Assembly: GCA_026419785.1 (NCBI GenBank)
Contig: JAODTK010002588.1
Span: forward strand, 186,001-250,000
Origin: Sclerodactyla briareus
Taxonomy: Eukaryota > Echinodermata > Holothuroidea > Dendrochirotida > Sclerodactylidae
DNA length: 64,000 nt
Reading direction: 5' to 3'
Every line of letters starts with the position of its first letter. The stretch's first letter is position 1. The position numbers and the translations under genes were made by a program. Shown here in pieces: positions 11,137-20,962 of this stretch. The notes beneath the pieces were generated by a model, which was not told the DNA's origin, ran no database searches, and saw only the letters and a list, made by a program, of their open reading frames with translations.

Positions 11137-13216
11137 GGATGCAGCATTTTAACTGTAGTGAGTTTACTGGGCAGCCTATGCATCGTTCCCCCGTTATGTA
11201 TAGATTCCTCGATATTCTCAAAAGTAAATTGAAATATCTCTCACAAGAGACAAACGACATGCTGAAACCTCAGAATTTGGGGTTGGGGGAGTTTTGAATG
11301 TCCCTCTTTTTCACATGTGCTATTTTAAAAGCAGATCTGCTTGAGCGTTACATGACTATGCCTCACGCCTTATCCGTACGTTACAGACTATGACCTTTAA
11401 TAAACGCCTTATACTCGGTCGTCAGTGTTAGACTAAAGACTGCAGTGTCTTCGTGATTTTCCCTAGTGTATGATCTCCGCTACCCATCAGCTCTTACTAT
11501 TCACTTTTCTCTCAACTTTTTCACGTTGTTTTTCATTGGTGTTTTCGTTCAGGCCTATTCGTTATTCTCAAACTGACTTGTTCTATAGGTTTTTTATGTG
11601 TTATATGTGCTTCTGTGCTAGGCCCTAGTACTCGTTAAAAATTTCCCTAGTCACTTGAATTTATCTTTTGAAAAATAGACCTAATAAGATATTCATTCAT
11701 TCAATTTACGGCGTCTCCATTCCGATTTCATCAATAATATATTCTATCTCTTCGTTGAGGGGGGGATTTGTACATCACTTCCAACCTCCGATTGCGACTG
11801 ACATAATCATCTGATACTGGAATAGGCTCAGGGCGTTATTTCGGAAGATCCATCCATAGACAGAGGAGATTAGTGATAGAGTCTAAGCTCACATCCATTA
11901 ATGTACATGTCCGAGGCTCCGCGGTAAATTAGTTAGTAACAAGAAAATACCACATAAAATAGAGCCTCTGGAAGAACACTACAAAGTTACAATAATTTGA
12001 AATATGTCATATTAATGAGGTATTAACAAGTTTTACATTTTTGTTCATTTATTTATTCTGTATTATCATATAATTATATTTACAATGAGATTATTTTGAT
12101 ATTCTTTTACTCACATATGCGGATTGGTACAGTTCTCGGTTAACGGGAGGAGAAAAAAGAGGTGGTTTTGTCAAGAGTTCTCGCATTGAGCTGCATCATT
12201 AAGTAGGTGCAATGTGCATCAAATTGCAGACAGCCAATTTGTCTCATATGATTTTGGATTATTTAATCATTCATAAGGAAACATGACGCGTGATATTTCT
12301 CTGCTTCTGCGTGTTTCCTTGCAAAGAATTTCAATGAAAATTTATGGTCATATTCCTTATCCAGTGACAATATAACTAATACCTGAACCATATGCGGGCA
12401 TGAACTATAATAACTGGTTTTCTTTTTTCACACTCTTGGTGGTTTGACGAGGTACAACGTGTTGATTGGTCACGCACACCTCGCCCAATTTACGACGAAA
12501 CATCATGGTCTATTCGACCATGATGAGTTAGACTTCCAACTTCGACTGACTTTTTACTAGTTCTTGCAAAGGTGTGGAAGAAGCAACGCAGAATAAGGAT
12601 TTGACGGTATAACACAACCGGTTGATGGACATATTATATATGTGCCTTTCGTAGGATTTTCATTATCCAAATTCTCTCTCTCGCATGCACATCTTCCTTT
12701 ACATAGATGGAAACGTCATCTCATTATGTAATAACACAAACCCTCTCCGTAACGACCTAACCGTTTTCAGAGTCTTCTACTCCAAGAACCGGTCTTGAAA
12801 GCGAAAATTTGTAACTTGACGATGCTGCATCTAGGGAACTAAGGGAGGAAAATCTTGAATTAAGGACAGTGCAGACATAATCAGGCTATTCATAAGTCCG
12901 ATTTAATTATAAAAAAACGTGTAGTCTATGATGTGAGCATTGTTTCACTCCCAGTCCGGAACGAGGCAATGACGACTTAGAACTTTTTTTTTCGCAAACC
13001 ACGCCTTATCTGAGATAAGTGTGCATTTCATGCAGATTTTTCTCTTGTCTTTGGTTCTTCAGTCTTCATATTTATTTGGAGCAGATTTGTATTATCAATC
13101 TTACTGTTTTTTCTTCCGGCAACTTTTTTCAAGGTACAATCGGTTATTTTTCGCTTACCTAATCAAGAATTCACGTCGAAACAAACCCCGCCCAGAAAAT
13201 AAACTACAGAACTCAC
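11137..13216. other. No gene recognised; contains a conserved hairpin
   Basis: Alignable to about 43,500-45,579. AT-rich around 11,990-12,120. No exon passed the two-copy test apart from the small candidate at 13,217. Confidence 0.45.
12501..12525. repeat. Perfect 10-bp inverted repeat, 5-base loop
   Basis: CATCATGGTC and GACCATGATG flank TATTC, so the arms pair fully. Copy 2 at about 44,862-44,886 keeps eight paired bases with a longer loop, so the dyad is shared. No T-run or gene end adjoins it. Confidence 0.75.
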
Positions 13217-13247
13217 TTCGGCGAAACAGCGCTTCCTGGATCGGATT
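13217..13247 (-). CDS. Candidate micro-exon (copy 1)
   Basis: On the minus strand a TATCACTACAG acceptor precedes 31 bases ending ...GCCGAA, then a strong GTGAGT donor. Copy 2 has the same acceptor, 32 bases and the same donor at 45,611-45,580. If it starts in phase 0, as the upstream transmembrane exon would require, it reads NPSPGGLPSP. It is too short for family assignment and could be chance conservation of an intron. Confidence 0.25.
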
Positions 13248-13689
13248 CTGTAGTGATACGGATACAACGATTTTGTCCCAAAATGAGATGCGTATTTTCC
13301 TTAACATGTGAAAGTAAGTGAGATATTAAAAATGTATATTTTCTCAATGTTGTGCATGCTGTGCCTTGCTAGCCTTGCTAGTTTTTTGGTGTCTGTATAT
13401 GGTAACGAACAAGACGGATAACCCAGGGGGTGTTTTAGAGGGGCTATTGCCTAGCGAGTACAAGGTGCTGTTATTCATCATGTATAACTGTCGGTCAGTC
13501 CGACCAGCTTCGATATCACTGAAGTTGCAGAGGAAATAAGCAATTACATAGGGTAACTTACAAGGTTAGACCTGTATTTACAACTTAACAATCGAACAAG
13601 CCAGAAAAGGTGGCTGTAAGGATTGAGTGTTCCACATCTCAAATCCTACCTGTGGTCCATTCTTCTCTTCTATTCAATTTGTGACTCTC

Positions 13690-15220
13690 TCATGTCCGCA
13701 GACCCCTTCTGAGACTTGCTGTCTCATGGGGTCTCCCAGTGGTGTTGAGGATAGAGACAGTGAAACCAAAATCCGTTGGCAGTTATGATACTGTGTTTTA
13801 ATGCTCACAGAAAGCGACTGCTCGTTATTCCTACCACTGTAGTGCTCCAAAAGTCTCTTTCCCTAGGACCTGGAGTTCTCTATGTCGTAAATCCCCTTCC
13901 CTTTCCTCACATGCAATGCTGTACACCACTCCGCGGTCTTGCATAGATCTTTCTTAATGCGCACAGTTTACACGAGCTATCAGCAGGTAATCACCGCTAA
14001 GCGGGTTACATTTACACAATAGGTCTTTCAGTTTTGTACCTGCACTTTCCACAACATGGACTTTGAGATCCGCCCGCTTTCTTTTACCACACTGCTCCCC
14101 TACTCTTCTGCAACACTAAGGACAAAGAGGCCCGGCTTCAGCTCACCTCTTTTGGACGCATGTTGTATTTTGTGTCATTCGTTTCTTCGGCACGTTTTCC
14201 CTTCTCCCATGATTTTGGCCTAAGCATGGGTTTCTATACCCATTGCGTCATTGTGACCAATTCTAACCAATCTTGTCCTTAGCCCTAGGTATACCCGAAC
14301 CTATCATATTTCGAAACAACTGCACTGCATCCTGTTCATGAGGTTTATACAGCGACTATTCTTTCTCCATCTGGTAGGTAGGGGATACATTTCCATCACC
14401 TCCGCCAGTCATTGGTTGTAGGCACTTGCATGGTGGTTTTCATATTCATACCCCCTTTTTCTGTGGGTTACTCATAGTTGTGTCTAGTGTGTGTGCTGAA
14501 AATGGTGCATCTCGTTATCTGTTGCCTACTTCCATTCCACAATTTAAGATCTAACATCCTGCCATCAAAATTCAGGCTAGGGCAGTCATATTTAACCTGG
14601 ATGCTGGGTGAATATTGTTGGCCAGCGCACTGAGTTTGCCCATAGTTGTAGCATCTGTCTCATCCATACCACCTAACCCATGCCCGGAATATTTCAATTT
14701 GACATATCTAGAATAGATAGTACAACTTATGTCATCAGGCTCCATGCTTCTCTTTTTTTTTGAAGTTCTCCTTATCTCACCAAAGCATAACAACACCTAT
14801 TCCCCTCCATCCCTGTTTGTACAGCTGCTATTGAATTGGCAAACGTGGTTTTTCAATATTTGTCTAATTGTTGATTGAGCCCATAATACCATTTTACGCC
14901 ATTACTGCCCTTTTATCCTCTCCACTCTTTTGTCTTGTTTGGACTGGATGCGTTTCCCGCCAGGGTGGAATCTTGATGGACAGAAGTTCTTGAAGTCCTC
15001 CGGTAACTCCTTGCCAGTTTCACTTTCAATGAGTTCAGGAAAAGGCCATGCTTATGTGGGTGCGCCCCTTAAACGTGATGTCATTTTTCTCCCAAGGGAG
15101 GGAGGAAAGTTTCGTTGCTGATCCTTTCAACTGCGGCAAGTTGCTTTCTCGGTCCTGAACAAATGTCAACTCTGCGTACTTCATTCCATGGACGAGTTGG
15201 ATCTCGCTGCCAAGCAATTG
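13690..15220 (-). mobile_element. Penelope-like retroelement, reverse transcriptase plus GIY-YIG endonuclease, frame-broken (copy 1)
   Basis: Read on the minus strand with frame changes. Near 15,035-14,940 comes a stretch with PELIESETGKELP and CPSRF-GGKR, resembling the CPTR...GRRP segment of Penelope-like reverse transcriptases. Then follow a GxAIGVALA-like motif (clear in copy 2), RYV-DIF at 14,706 (the YxDD box, here D-I), LANNIHP at about 14,605, LDLKLW, MNRMQCS, GTKLKDLL at 14,042-14,019, RGVVYSIAC at 13,937-13,910 and LEHYSGRNNEQSL at about 13,853. The last part matches the linker and GIY-YIG nuclease typical of the superfamily. The element would copy itself by target-primed reverse transcription. 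Here it is broken by many indels, though comparison with copy 2 restores most frames, so part of the damage may be sequencing error. It lies in the intron directly after the receptor's transmembrane exon, same strand. Confidence 0.7.
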
Positions 15221-15409
15221 AAAGCTTTGTTACTCGAACTACCATGCAGCCTATTTAATTCTTCCCGCCCATAGATAAACCAACTCGCCTCCTCTGAGAC
15301 TGTGGGTTCCAAGCACAACACCCGACCACTAGACCCATACCGACGTTATCGAAGAGGCGGAGTGAATCATGAGATGTAAAAGGCGTGTAAATTCATACAA
15401 ACAGCTCAC

Positions 15410-15533
15410 CTGTTTTTCTCCAGACGATAACGCCACCGCTGCAGCAGCTAGCACTATAAGGATAATCCGCACTACCACAGAAGATACTATAATGATGGTG
15501 AAATCCTCGTCATGTTTTTCGGGAATCAATAAT
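15410..15533 (-). CDS. Transmembrane exon of IgSF receptor (copy 1)
   Basis: The minus strand shows acceptor CTCTGTTGTAAACAG, a 124-base exon, then the donor in CAG|GTGAGC. It enters in phase 2 and leaves in phase 0. It encodes a short acidic stem (IPEKHDEDF), then about 25 hydrophobic residues (TIIIVSSVVVRIILIVLAAA and AVAL), then SSGEKQ: one membrane span with one arginine inside. The donor is kept in copy 2 as GTGAGT (47,775), with the same hydrophobic run. The preceding Ig3 exon ends in phase 2 by length, so the junction is in register. It anchors the receptor in the plasma membrane with the Ig domains outside. The first tail exon was not found with certainty; a Penelope-like element fills the following intron. 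Confidence 0.68.
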
Positions 15534-15817
15534 CTGTTTACAACAGAGAAATGTAAAAAACATTCGAACCAAATATTATTCGCGTACTCTAGCTATCCAG
15601 TTTAATTAGAGATGCGAAGAACTCTCGGATAACTCTTGCCGGGTAACACTGTTACAGTGTTGGGCGATACAGCATATCTATGGGGACAGGACCCAACCCA
15701 AACGAGAATCGCCCAAGAAACATCGGGGTCTAGTCCTAATTCCAGGACTCACTAGGAGTGAGCCTACAGGCCTTCGTACATCGAAAAATGAAGAATTGAC
15801 TCATTGTTCCTACATAC
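15534..15817 (-). other. Intron between Ig3 and transmembrane exons
   Basis: Bounded by GTATGT at 15,817 and the acceptor CAG at 15,534-15,536 on the minus strand. Nothing else recognised. Confidence 0.5.
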
Positions 15818-16226
15818 CTCAGTCTCCGATTCCTCCCCACCAAAAGATTCAACGCTCTTTACTATTGACCGCGTCACGGGTCGCCTCACTGACGTCGAGA
15901 CTATCCTTTCGATGCTATACTCTCTCTTCATTTTGTTTTCGTGATAGCCAATGGTATGTCACTTATAGTAAACGTGCCCTCGTTTGATGTGTGGATGCCG
16001 TGGCGTCTAGCGTCATACGTCAACACACTCGATGGCCCGTCTTGCGGTGACATCAACCCTACCACTCGATGTCGGTGAGGCGATTTCCGTCATATACTAC
16101 AGCTAGATTCACTGGCGTCTTGCAGCTCGACCAGACATGTCAATGCGTGGTCTTCTGTATCTCTGACGATCAGGATTTCCGTGTTTACGATTTGGTCGTC
16201 AAAGAACATCAGCATTATCGGTGAAA
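15818..16226 (-). CDS. Third Ig-like domain exon of IgSF receptor (copy 1)
   Basis: Acceptor CCACTTTTAG (CCACTTTTCAG in copy 2), a 409-base exon, donor GAG|GTATGT. Copy 2 is 410 bases between matching edges (49,111-48,702). Entering in phase 1 it reads V-SPTMLMFF, then IVNTEILIVRDTEDHALTCL, a typical Ig A/B-strand with its first cysteine, then KTPVN-AVVYDG, then (frame change) NEGTFTISDI, the usual E-strand wording of Ig folds, and further residues to the donor. The second disulfide cysteine cannot be placed with certainty because of indels. By length the exon ends in phase 2, which the transmembrane exon needs. It is expected to be extracellular and ligand-facing. Frames break at different points in the two copies, so I treat the breaks as likely read errors. 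Confidence 0.65.
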
Positions 16227-18059
16227 CTAAAAGTGGATTCAGCAATGTAGGAAAAGCAATATCACAAAGTAAAGCATCGAGGAAATTTGTATGACGAGTA
16301 TGACTATATTTAAATTGTGAGTTTTGTATATAGTCAGCTAAGGTCCTTCATCGTTGAACTCGTGTAAAAGCCATATGAGAACTTATTGTTTTTAGCATTC
16401 AGTGCTAACACAGTCGACCTCAAACAGAATTGCAAACAAGAAGGCGCAGTAAGAAAATGGATTGTATTCAGAACATTACTGGAAGTAGAAATGGCATTAC
16501 TAAGGTACATTTGTCATCTATACCTCAACATAACCGAGATGTTGGGATAATAGTGAGCTCGCCTTCAATGTAGGCCTGTTTTCATGAGACGATCTCCATT
16601 GTTTAATCATCCTGCCCATGCAAACATCAATTTAATTCACCATATGGCCGAGCCGTCGCTGTTCAGTACGCGTGCTTTCAGTCAACAAAGTGGAAGGAGA
16701 AAATCCGAGATAATTGGCCATTCCAGAATGTCGCTCGTTCGACCTCCCTAGGCTACACACGGCTTGGATAGAGCTCAAATCACCCGGGAGTAAGTCTGAC
16801 AACAGATCACTACAATACATTCATTCGAGAAGAAACAACTACTTATGAAAATGGAGGTAAAATGTCGCACTCTCCCATCTGGCTCCGCCATGTGGTACTA
16901 TGGAAATTTCTAGCTCGAACCTGGACTCTATTGCTACAGCTTTGTTTTACGTCTTGATCTGAGCTGAGTTGGAATCGGACATTATTGACATTGCTAAATG
17001 TGCTTCTCAGAAACGTGGCTTTCTCTCCCTCTCGTAGCTGACTTGAGCCCATTATTTGGTGCGACTCTACAAGATCAATTCGTTCACAGCTTGGGTATTG
17101 TTAACACGTTTGGGGAGGCGCTTCTCGGTATTGGTATCCTCGACAATATCCAGTCTAAGGCCCTTATACTCATCAGAGATGTTTCCCTCAGTGCTGCACT
17201 TCAACCTCTAGGGCATTTCAGATGTGTTGCTGCGTCTAGCTTCCTCCCCCCCCCCTCTCTCTCTCTCTCTTGTCTAACAGTTACTTCCTTAAGCCTGCTC
17301 TCTCAGGTAATATCTATCATGCTGCTCACCTTCCGCCAGATCGTGTGAGTATTTCGTGTGCATCATGAACCGCTATGCTCTTTGCTGTAACCTGCAGCCA
17401 CACGGTCTCTCGCTTTTCCACTTTCGTTGCAAGAGCTCTACCTCTAAATGCCTTGCCTTCTCATCCTCCAAAACCTCCAGGTTTTCAAGTCTAGTGTTAC
17501 AATCCTCATCTCACTCTCTTCATTCCTACCTTTTTTAATACCGGGCCTCGTTATAGGTTTGTCTTTGGCTCTTCTTTTTTTCATAAGAGAAGTGGCTTGT
17601 AGGATATTATGAGCGAAACGTGCTCGTCGGTTTGGTGGCAAAACGAAAAGCACATTCCCATTTTCCCCCCCCCCCCCCCCCAATCCCCCCCTGCCAACTT
17701 CGGGTTGATTTAGAAGGATCCCTGGTCTTCAGGAACAGTGCGCAAACCAGGTCTCTTACCTAGAGGTTCTACCCATGGGCTATTCTCGAGATCTGCAGGC
17801 TGCTTGCAAGGGGGGGGGGCAATTAGAAATTGGCTTCTGATATTTTCATATGCGTTGACTCTTGAACGGACAGGCTTCGTTCCTCAGTTGCGCATGTTAA
17901 ATCGAACAAGTGACCGGGTCGGTTGTAGGTATTGAAAAGATAAGTGACTCATCAAACAATTTGAAGCACAAGCACAAGATTACACTGTGCGCCCCTGTGA
18001 GGCATCTTCAACAAATGCACCAAATGACTTTATATTATCTTCGCGCTTAGTGACGCTAC
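16227..18059. other. Intron between Ig2 and Ig3 exons
   Basis: It holds an antisense LINE 3' fragment (16,830-17,560), a CT repeat with C-run at 17,245-17,273, and a long C-run at 17,665-17,682 that is missing in copy 2. The rest shows no recognised content. Confidence 0.5.
16830..17560 (+). mobile_element. LINE (Jockey/CR1-like) 3' fragment, frame-broken (copy 1)
   Basis: Plus-strand frames read DIIDIAKCASQKRGFLS near 16,980, then ILDNIQSKALILI and DVSLSAALQPLGH near 17,140-17,215, then a serine-rich end containing STSKCLAFSSSKTSR near 17,440-17,500. This wording (ASQKLGFL..., LLD-IQ-KA-RLI, SLQPL-HRR, then RTSRLWNSLP) is the C-terminal end of LINE reverse transcriptase polyproteins. The catalytic FADD and PQGS boxes are absent, so it is a 5'-truncated dead copy. 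It sits in the Ig2-Ig3 intron, opposite to the receptor gene. Copy 2 has lost about 355 bases of it. Confidence 0.68.
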
Positions 18060-18384
18060 CATAAGTGGAAATCGACATCCGGACGGAGGCTTCTCTCTCA
18101 TCTTTTTGAACCACCGGTTTGGCAGGTGATGTTGTTGCCAATCTTCTCTTCGGCCACCCGGGGCAAAGCACGACTTTTATGGACTTTTTCGTGTCGACCG
18201 GTTCCATCATGCCGGCGCCAATACCTAAACACGGTGTGTACATATCTGGTAGTGGGTAACCTGATCACCGTCGACTGTCCCTTCCAACTGTGAGTCAGTA
18301 TTGTCACTTCATGCAAGAACGCGTGAAGGGTACGGCATCTGTGAACCGGTTTCAATAAGGATTTTCTTCCGTGGACACCATCCA
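18060..18384 (-). CDS. Second Ig-like domain exon of IgSF receptor (copy 1)
   Basis: On the minus strand an acceptor GGATTTATCAG at 18,385 starts an exon of about 325 bases ending TATG|GT. Copy 2 has the full GTGAGC donor there. Entering in phase 1 it reads VDGVHGRKSLL, then with frame changes an AVTLRC-like B-strand (clearest in copy 2), LEWTVDG (C-strand tryptophan), PTTEIY, DGTVDTKKSIKVVL, and ends with a KKIGNNITCQT F-strand. The cysteines near 18,314 and 18,123 are about 65 codons apart, the normal Ig spacing. The exon ends phase 1, as is usual for Ig-domain exons. Role: extracellular module of the same receptor. Boundaries rest on agreement of both copies. Confidence 0.6.
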
Positions 18385-19609
18385 CTGATAAATCCCGAAC
18401 TGGAGGAATTACTATTAAAAAGTAGAGTGTGATTTTTTTTTCATATAACCAAACAGCAGAAACGGTCATGGGCTGAAACAACTTTTTCTGTTTCCGCTCA
18501 CCTATTATCATGAAGCTGCCAAGGAGAGTGGGGATTACTACCACTCTCCACACAGTTCGATTGTGTTGATAATATTATCGACGTCGTTGAACTTATGGAC
18601 ACTAATAACCGAAGTTGTTTGCACGAAATTATTAAACCAAAAAAACGCTATCAATTGAATACATCATTCACCATGAATATAACGGTTTTACGTGATCGAG
18701 TTGCGTGCCGGATTGTATGTGGAATGATGTCAAAGTATAAGGTCAAAAGATTGTAAGGAAGCATCATTGGCATGTCCACGTATGTATAGTCCACATGCTT
18801 ACGATTGAGGTCCAGGCACATTTTGCCAGAACTATCACTGAGTCCTGGAGGCAGTGAAACGTCTAGCAGTGTAATCACCAAGAGTAGTGAAGGGTAAAAT
18901 GGATCGTAATTGGTTCATCGTTGAGCTTGTGTAATCCGATAAGCTACGAAAAGCGACGGGCAGCAAGTCATGTGTAGGCTATATAAATTATATATATATA
19001 ACTATATAAGTATATAAAGTCCCCCTATGGTAGGTATACTTCTTTAGTTTTGGTATTTTGATATTACCTATTAACATGATGCCGGAAATGGAGTATCAAT
19101 TATTTTTTGAGGAACAGTCCTAAATGAGCGACCCTGTTATTAGGCAGAAAGTTGTAGGCCGCGACATTTTGGACGATTGGATTGACTTCGATAGACCTCA
19201 TTTAACATTTTCACACGTGTATATCTTAAAGTATTGTATATTATTGTCGGTTCGACAAGGAGAAGTTCCCTAAACTCGTTAGATGAAGAACGGGCCTTTC
19301 AGATAATACTCTTAAACAAAATACTCGTATCTGTTGCGTCCTCGCTGATCGCTCAGGAACAAGAATTGGAGCAGGAAAACGAGGGGGTAGCAATTGGAAA
19401 GTTTACGTATGATACCCCAACCCCAAACTCAAGGTACCTCCAAAGAGGCACTTTGTCTAATTCCGTGACCTGGTGAAGGATAGCCGCAGCTGACAATAAG
19501 GTCCAGTTTCCAGGTCTGCACCCTGCTTGGCCTGATTGGACCAATCCTCTAGCTCGACACTAATAATAAAAAACAATGTAGTAAGGTTATTAGCAGCAGC
19601 TCTACTTAC
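18385..19609 (-). other. Intron between Ig1 and Ig2 exons
   Basis: Starts at the GTAAGT donor on the minus strand (19,609). It contains an AT dinucleotide tract near 18,985-19,015. Copy 2 carries about 390 extra bases in this intron. An open stretch near 18,651-18,881 (minus) is not kept in copy 2 and is not called. Confidence 0.5.
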
Positions 19610-19928
19610 CGTTAACTTCCACGCAGAAGTGTTAACACGTACCGTTCGAAATAACGCGTATATATTCCTAATGATGGGGATTCGTTACGGCTATGTACGG
19701 GTGTAATTCTCCTCTCGAGATCAATACCGGCCCCATCGATGAAATTTGTTCCTAGGAAGACCGATGTTGGTGTACACTCTTGTCTCTGCTACACCCAAGC
19801 TGTAGCGGCCGGTACGTCACAGTTGAGCGCAAAGGATCACCTCCTACTGCTTCTACTCGGGTACAATTAGCTTGCAGACCCTCGGCAGATATCGCTACTA
19901 CCAACAGCATCGATAATAATTTGAACAT
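19610..19928 (-). CDS. First Ig domain (V-like) exon of IgSF receptor, with possible start (copy 1)
   Basis: Comparison of both copies gives one open frame from an ATG at 19,928: a short hydrophobic lead (MFKIIIDAVGVAIS, a weak signal-peptide candidate), then CTRVDAVEGDPLRLNCDV, a classic Ig B-strand. The exon closes with Y-CVEVN at 19,625 and a strong GTAAGT donor, phase 1. The cysteines at about 19,820 and 19,624 lie about 65 codons apart, fitting an Ig V-type domain. The matching exon in copy 2 is 52,791-52,483. The start is uncertain: an aspartate interrupts the hydrophobic lead, and a TTCTGCAG acceptor-like string also occurs just before NCTR in copy 2. The family (immune-type receptor, adhesion protein or receptor kinase) cannot be told from the ectodomain. 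Confidence 0.62.
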
Positions 19929-20720
19929 GCATGATGGGAGTAACGTTTTTCAATATCCGAATAGTTGTAGACTTCCTACTCGTTAGAGCATCCCTTCACA
20001 CTGAGAGCTGAGCGAAATTGTTCGTGAAACCAGATAATACGGAATTATACAACTGACGGTGAAGTTTACTTTCCATCGCTGTCTTGGTAATATGGACCAT
20101 GCATATCGAAAAGTGGCACATGCCGTACTCAGGAAGCAGTATACGTTTTGTTAAACAGTTTTACAACATATATCACAGATGATACGAAATTGAAGCTTCA
20201 ATGTAGGTCAATGAAGGCCCGCAGAGACAATCGAACTTGCCTTACGGGAGCATAGCTTAAGTAAGCATGAGGGTAACAAGTACAACGGGTTCCGTTAATA
20301 CAATTGATACTCGCCACCACCCAACGGGATATACTTTAGCTTAGGTCTTTGTCGAGTGCCTGACTCATATTGGGAAAAACGAATGACGACAAACCTCAAA
20401 CTTGTAGTAGTTGTCTTTGAGAAAATCCATCCCATATTTTTGGCAAAGGTGAAGAAATTTTAGCCGATCGTCGTTTTTTAGTGGGATATAACATCTGCGA
20501 ATGCCGAATTCACTCCATTCAGGTGCTTGTCATGACAATTTTCTGGCGATTTTGAATCGGAAATTGGTCAATGCACATCCCTTCAAATCAACATACTGAA
20601 CTGTGTGGCCACTACTAAGTAATGTTGCCACTGCTAATGTCTAGGAAAGACGGGAAAAGCTTGACATTTCTGGAGGAAATCTCGAACTCTCGGTTTTCAT
20701 CATAATCATTCCGGACACCC
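19929..20720. other. Upstream of the first Ig exon, no promoter recognised
   Basis: Alignable to 52,792-53,560. I see no clear TATA box or further exon. A signal-peptide exon may lie here or further up. Confidence 0.35.
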
Positions 20721-20962
20721 TATATTGTGACATTTGTCTGGCTGGGAGTTACCTGAGAGGTCTTAACATATTAACAGCTGCAGCACAGTCGTTTCAACAA
20801 CCGCGAAACATATAGGGTTTCGAGTCTTAGGCCTAACCCATATAGTTTGGACCTGTGGCTGGCTTGGGAGTTACCGAGAGGTCAACATATTTAACTAGGT
20901 CTGCCGCACAGTCGTTTCAACAACCTGCGAAACAATATAGGGTTTCGAGTATTAGGCTAACC
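20721..20962 (+). repeat. Two tandem ~121-bp units (one unit in copy 2)
   Basis: Unit 1 is 20,721-20,839 and unit 2 is 20,840-20,962. Both carry GGCT-GGGAGTTACC-GAGAGGTC and then CACAGTCGTTTCAACAACC and GGGTTTCGAGT-TTAGGC. Copy 2 has a single unit at about 53,570-53,698. Confidence 0.85.

Noticed and set aside
15035-15217. ITIM-like KYAELTF in an antisense frame, suggestive of a receptor tail
   Set aside because: The same frame runs on into CPSRF-GGKR and reverse-transcriptase wording, so it belongs to the Penelope-like element. The tyrosine motif is not kept in copy 2.
18651-18881. Possible fourth Ig exon on the minus strand
   Set aside because: A GTAAGC string exists in copy 1 but not in copy 2, and residues do not agree between copies.
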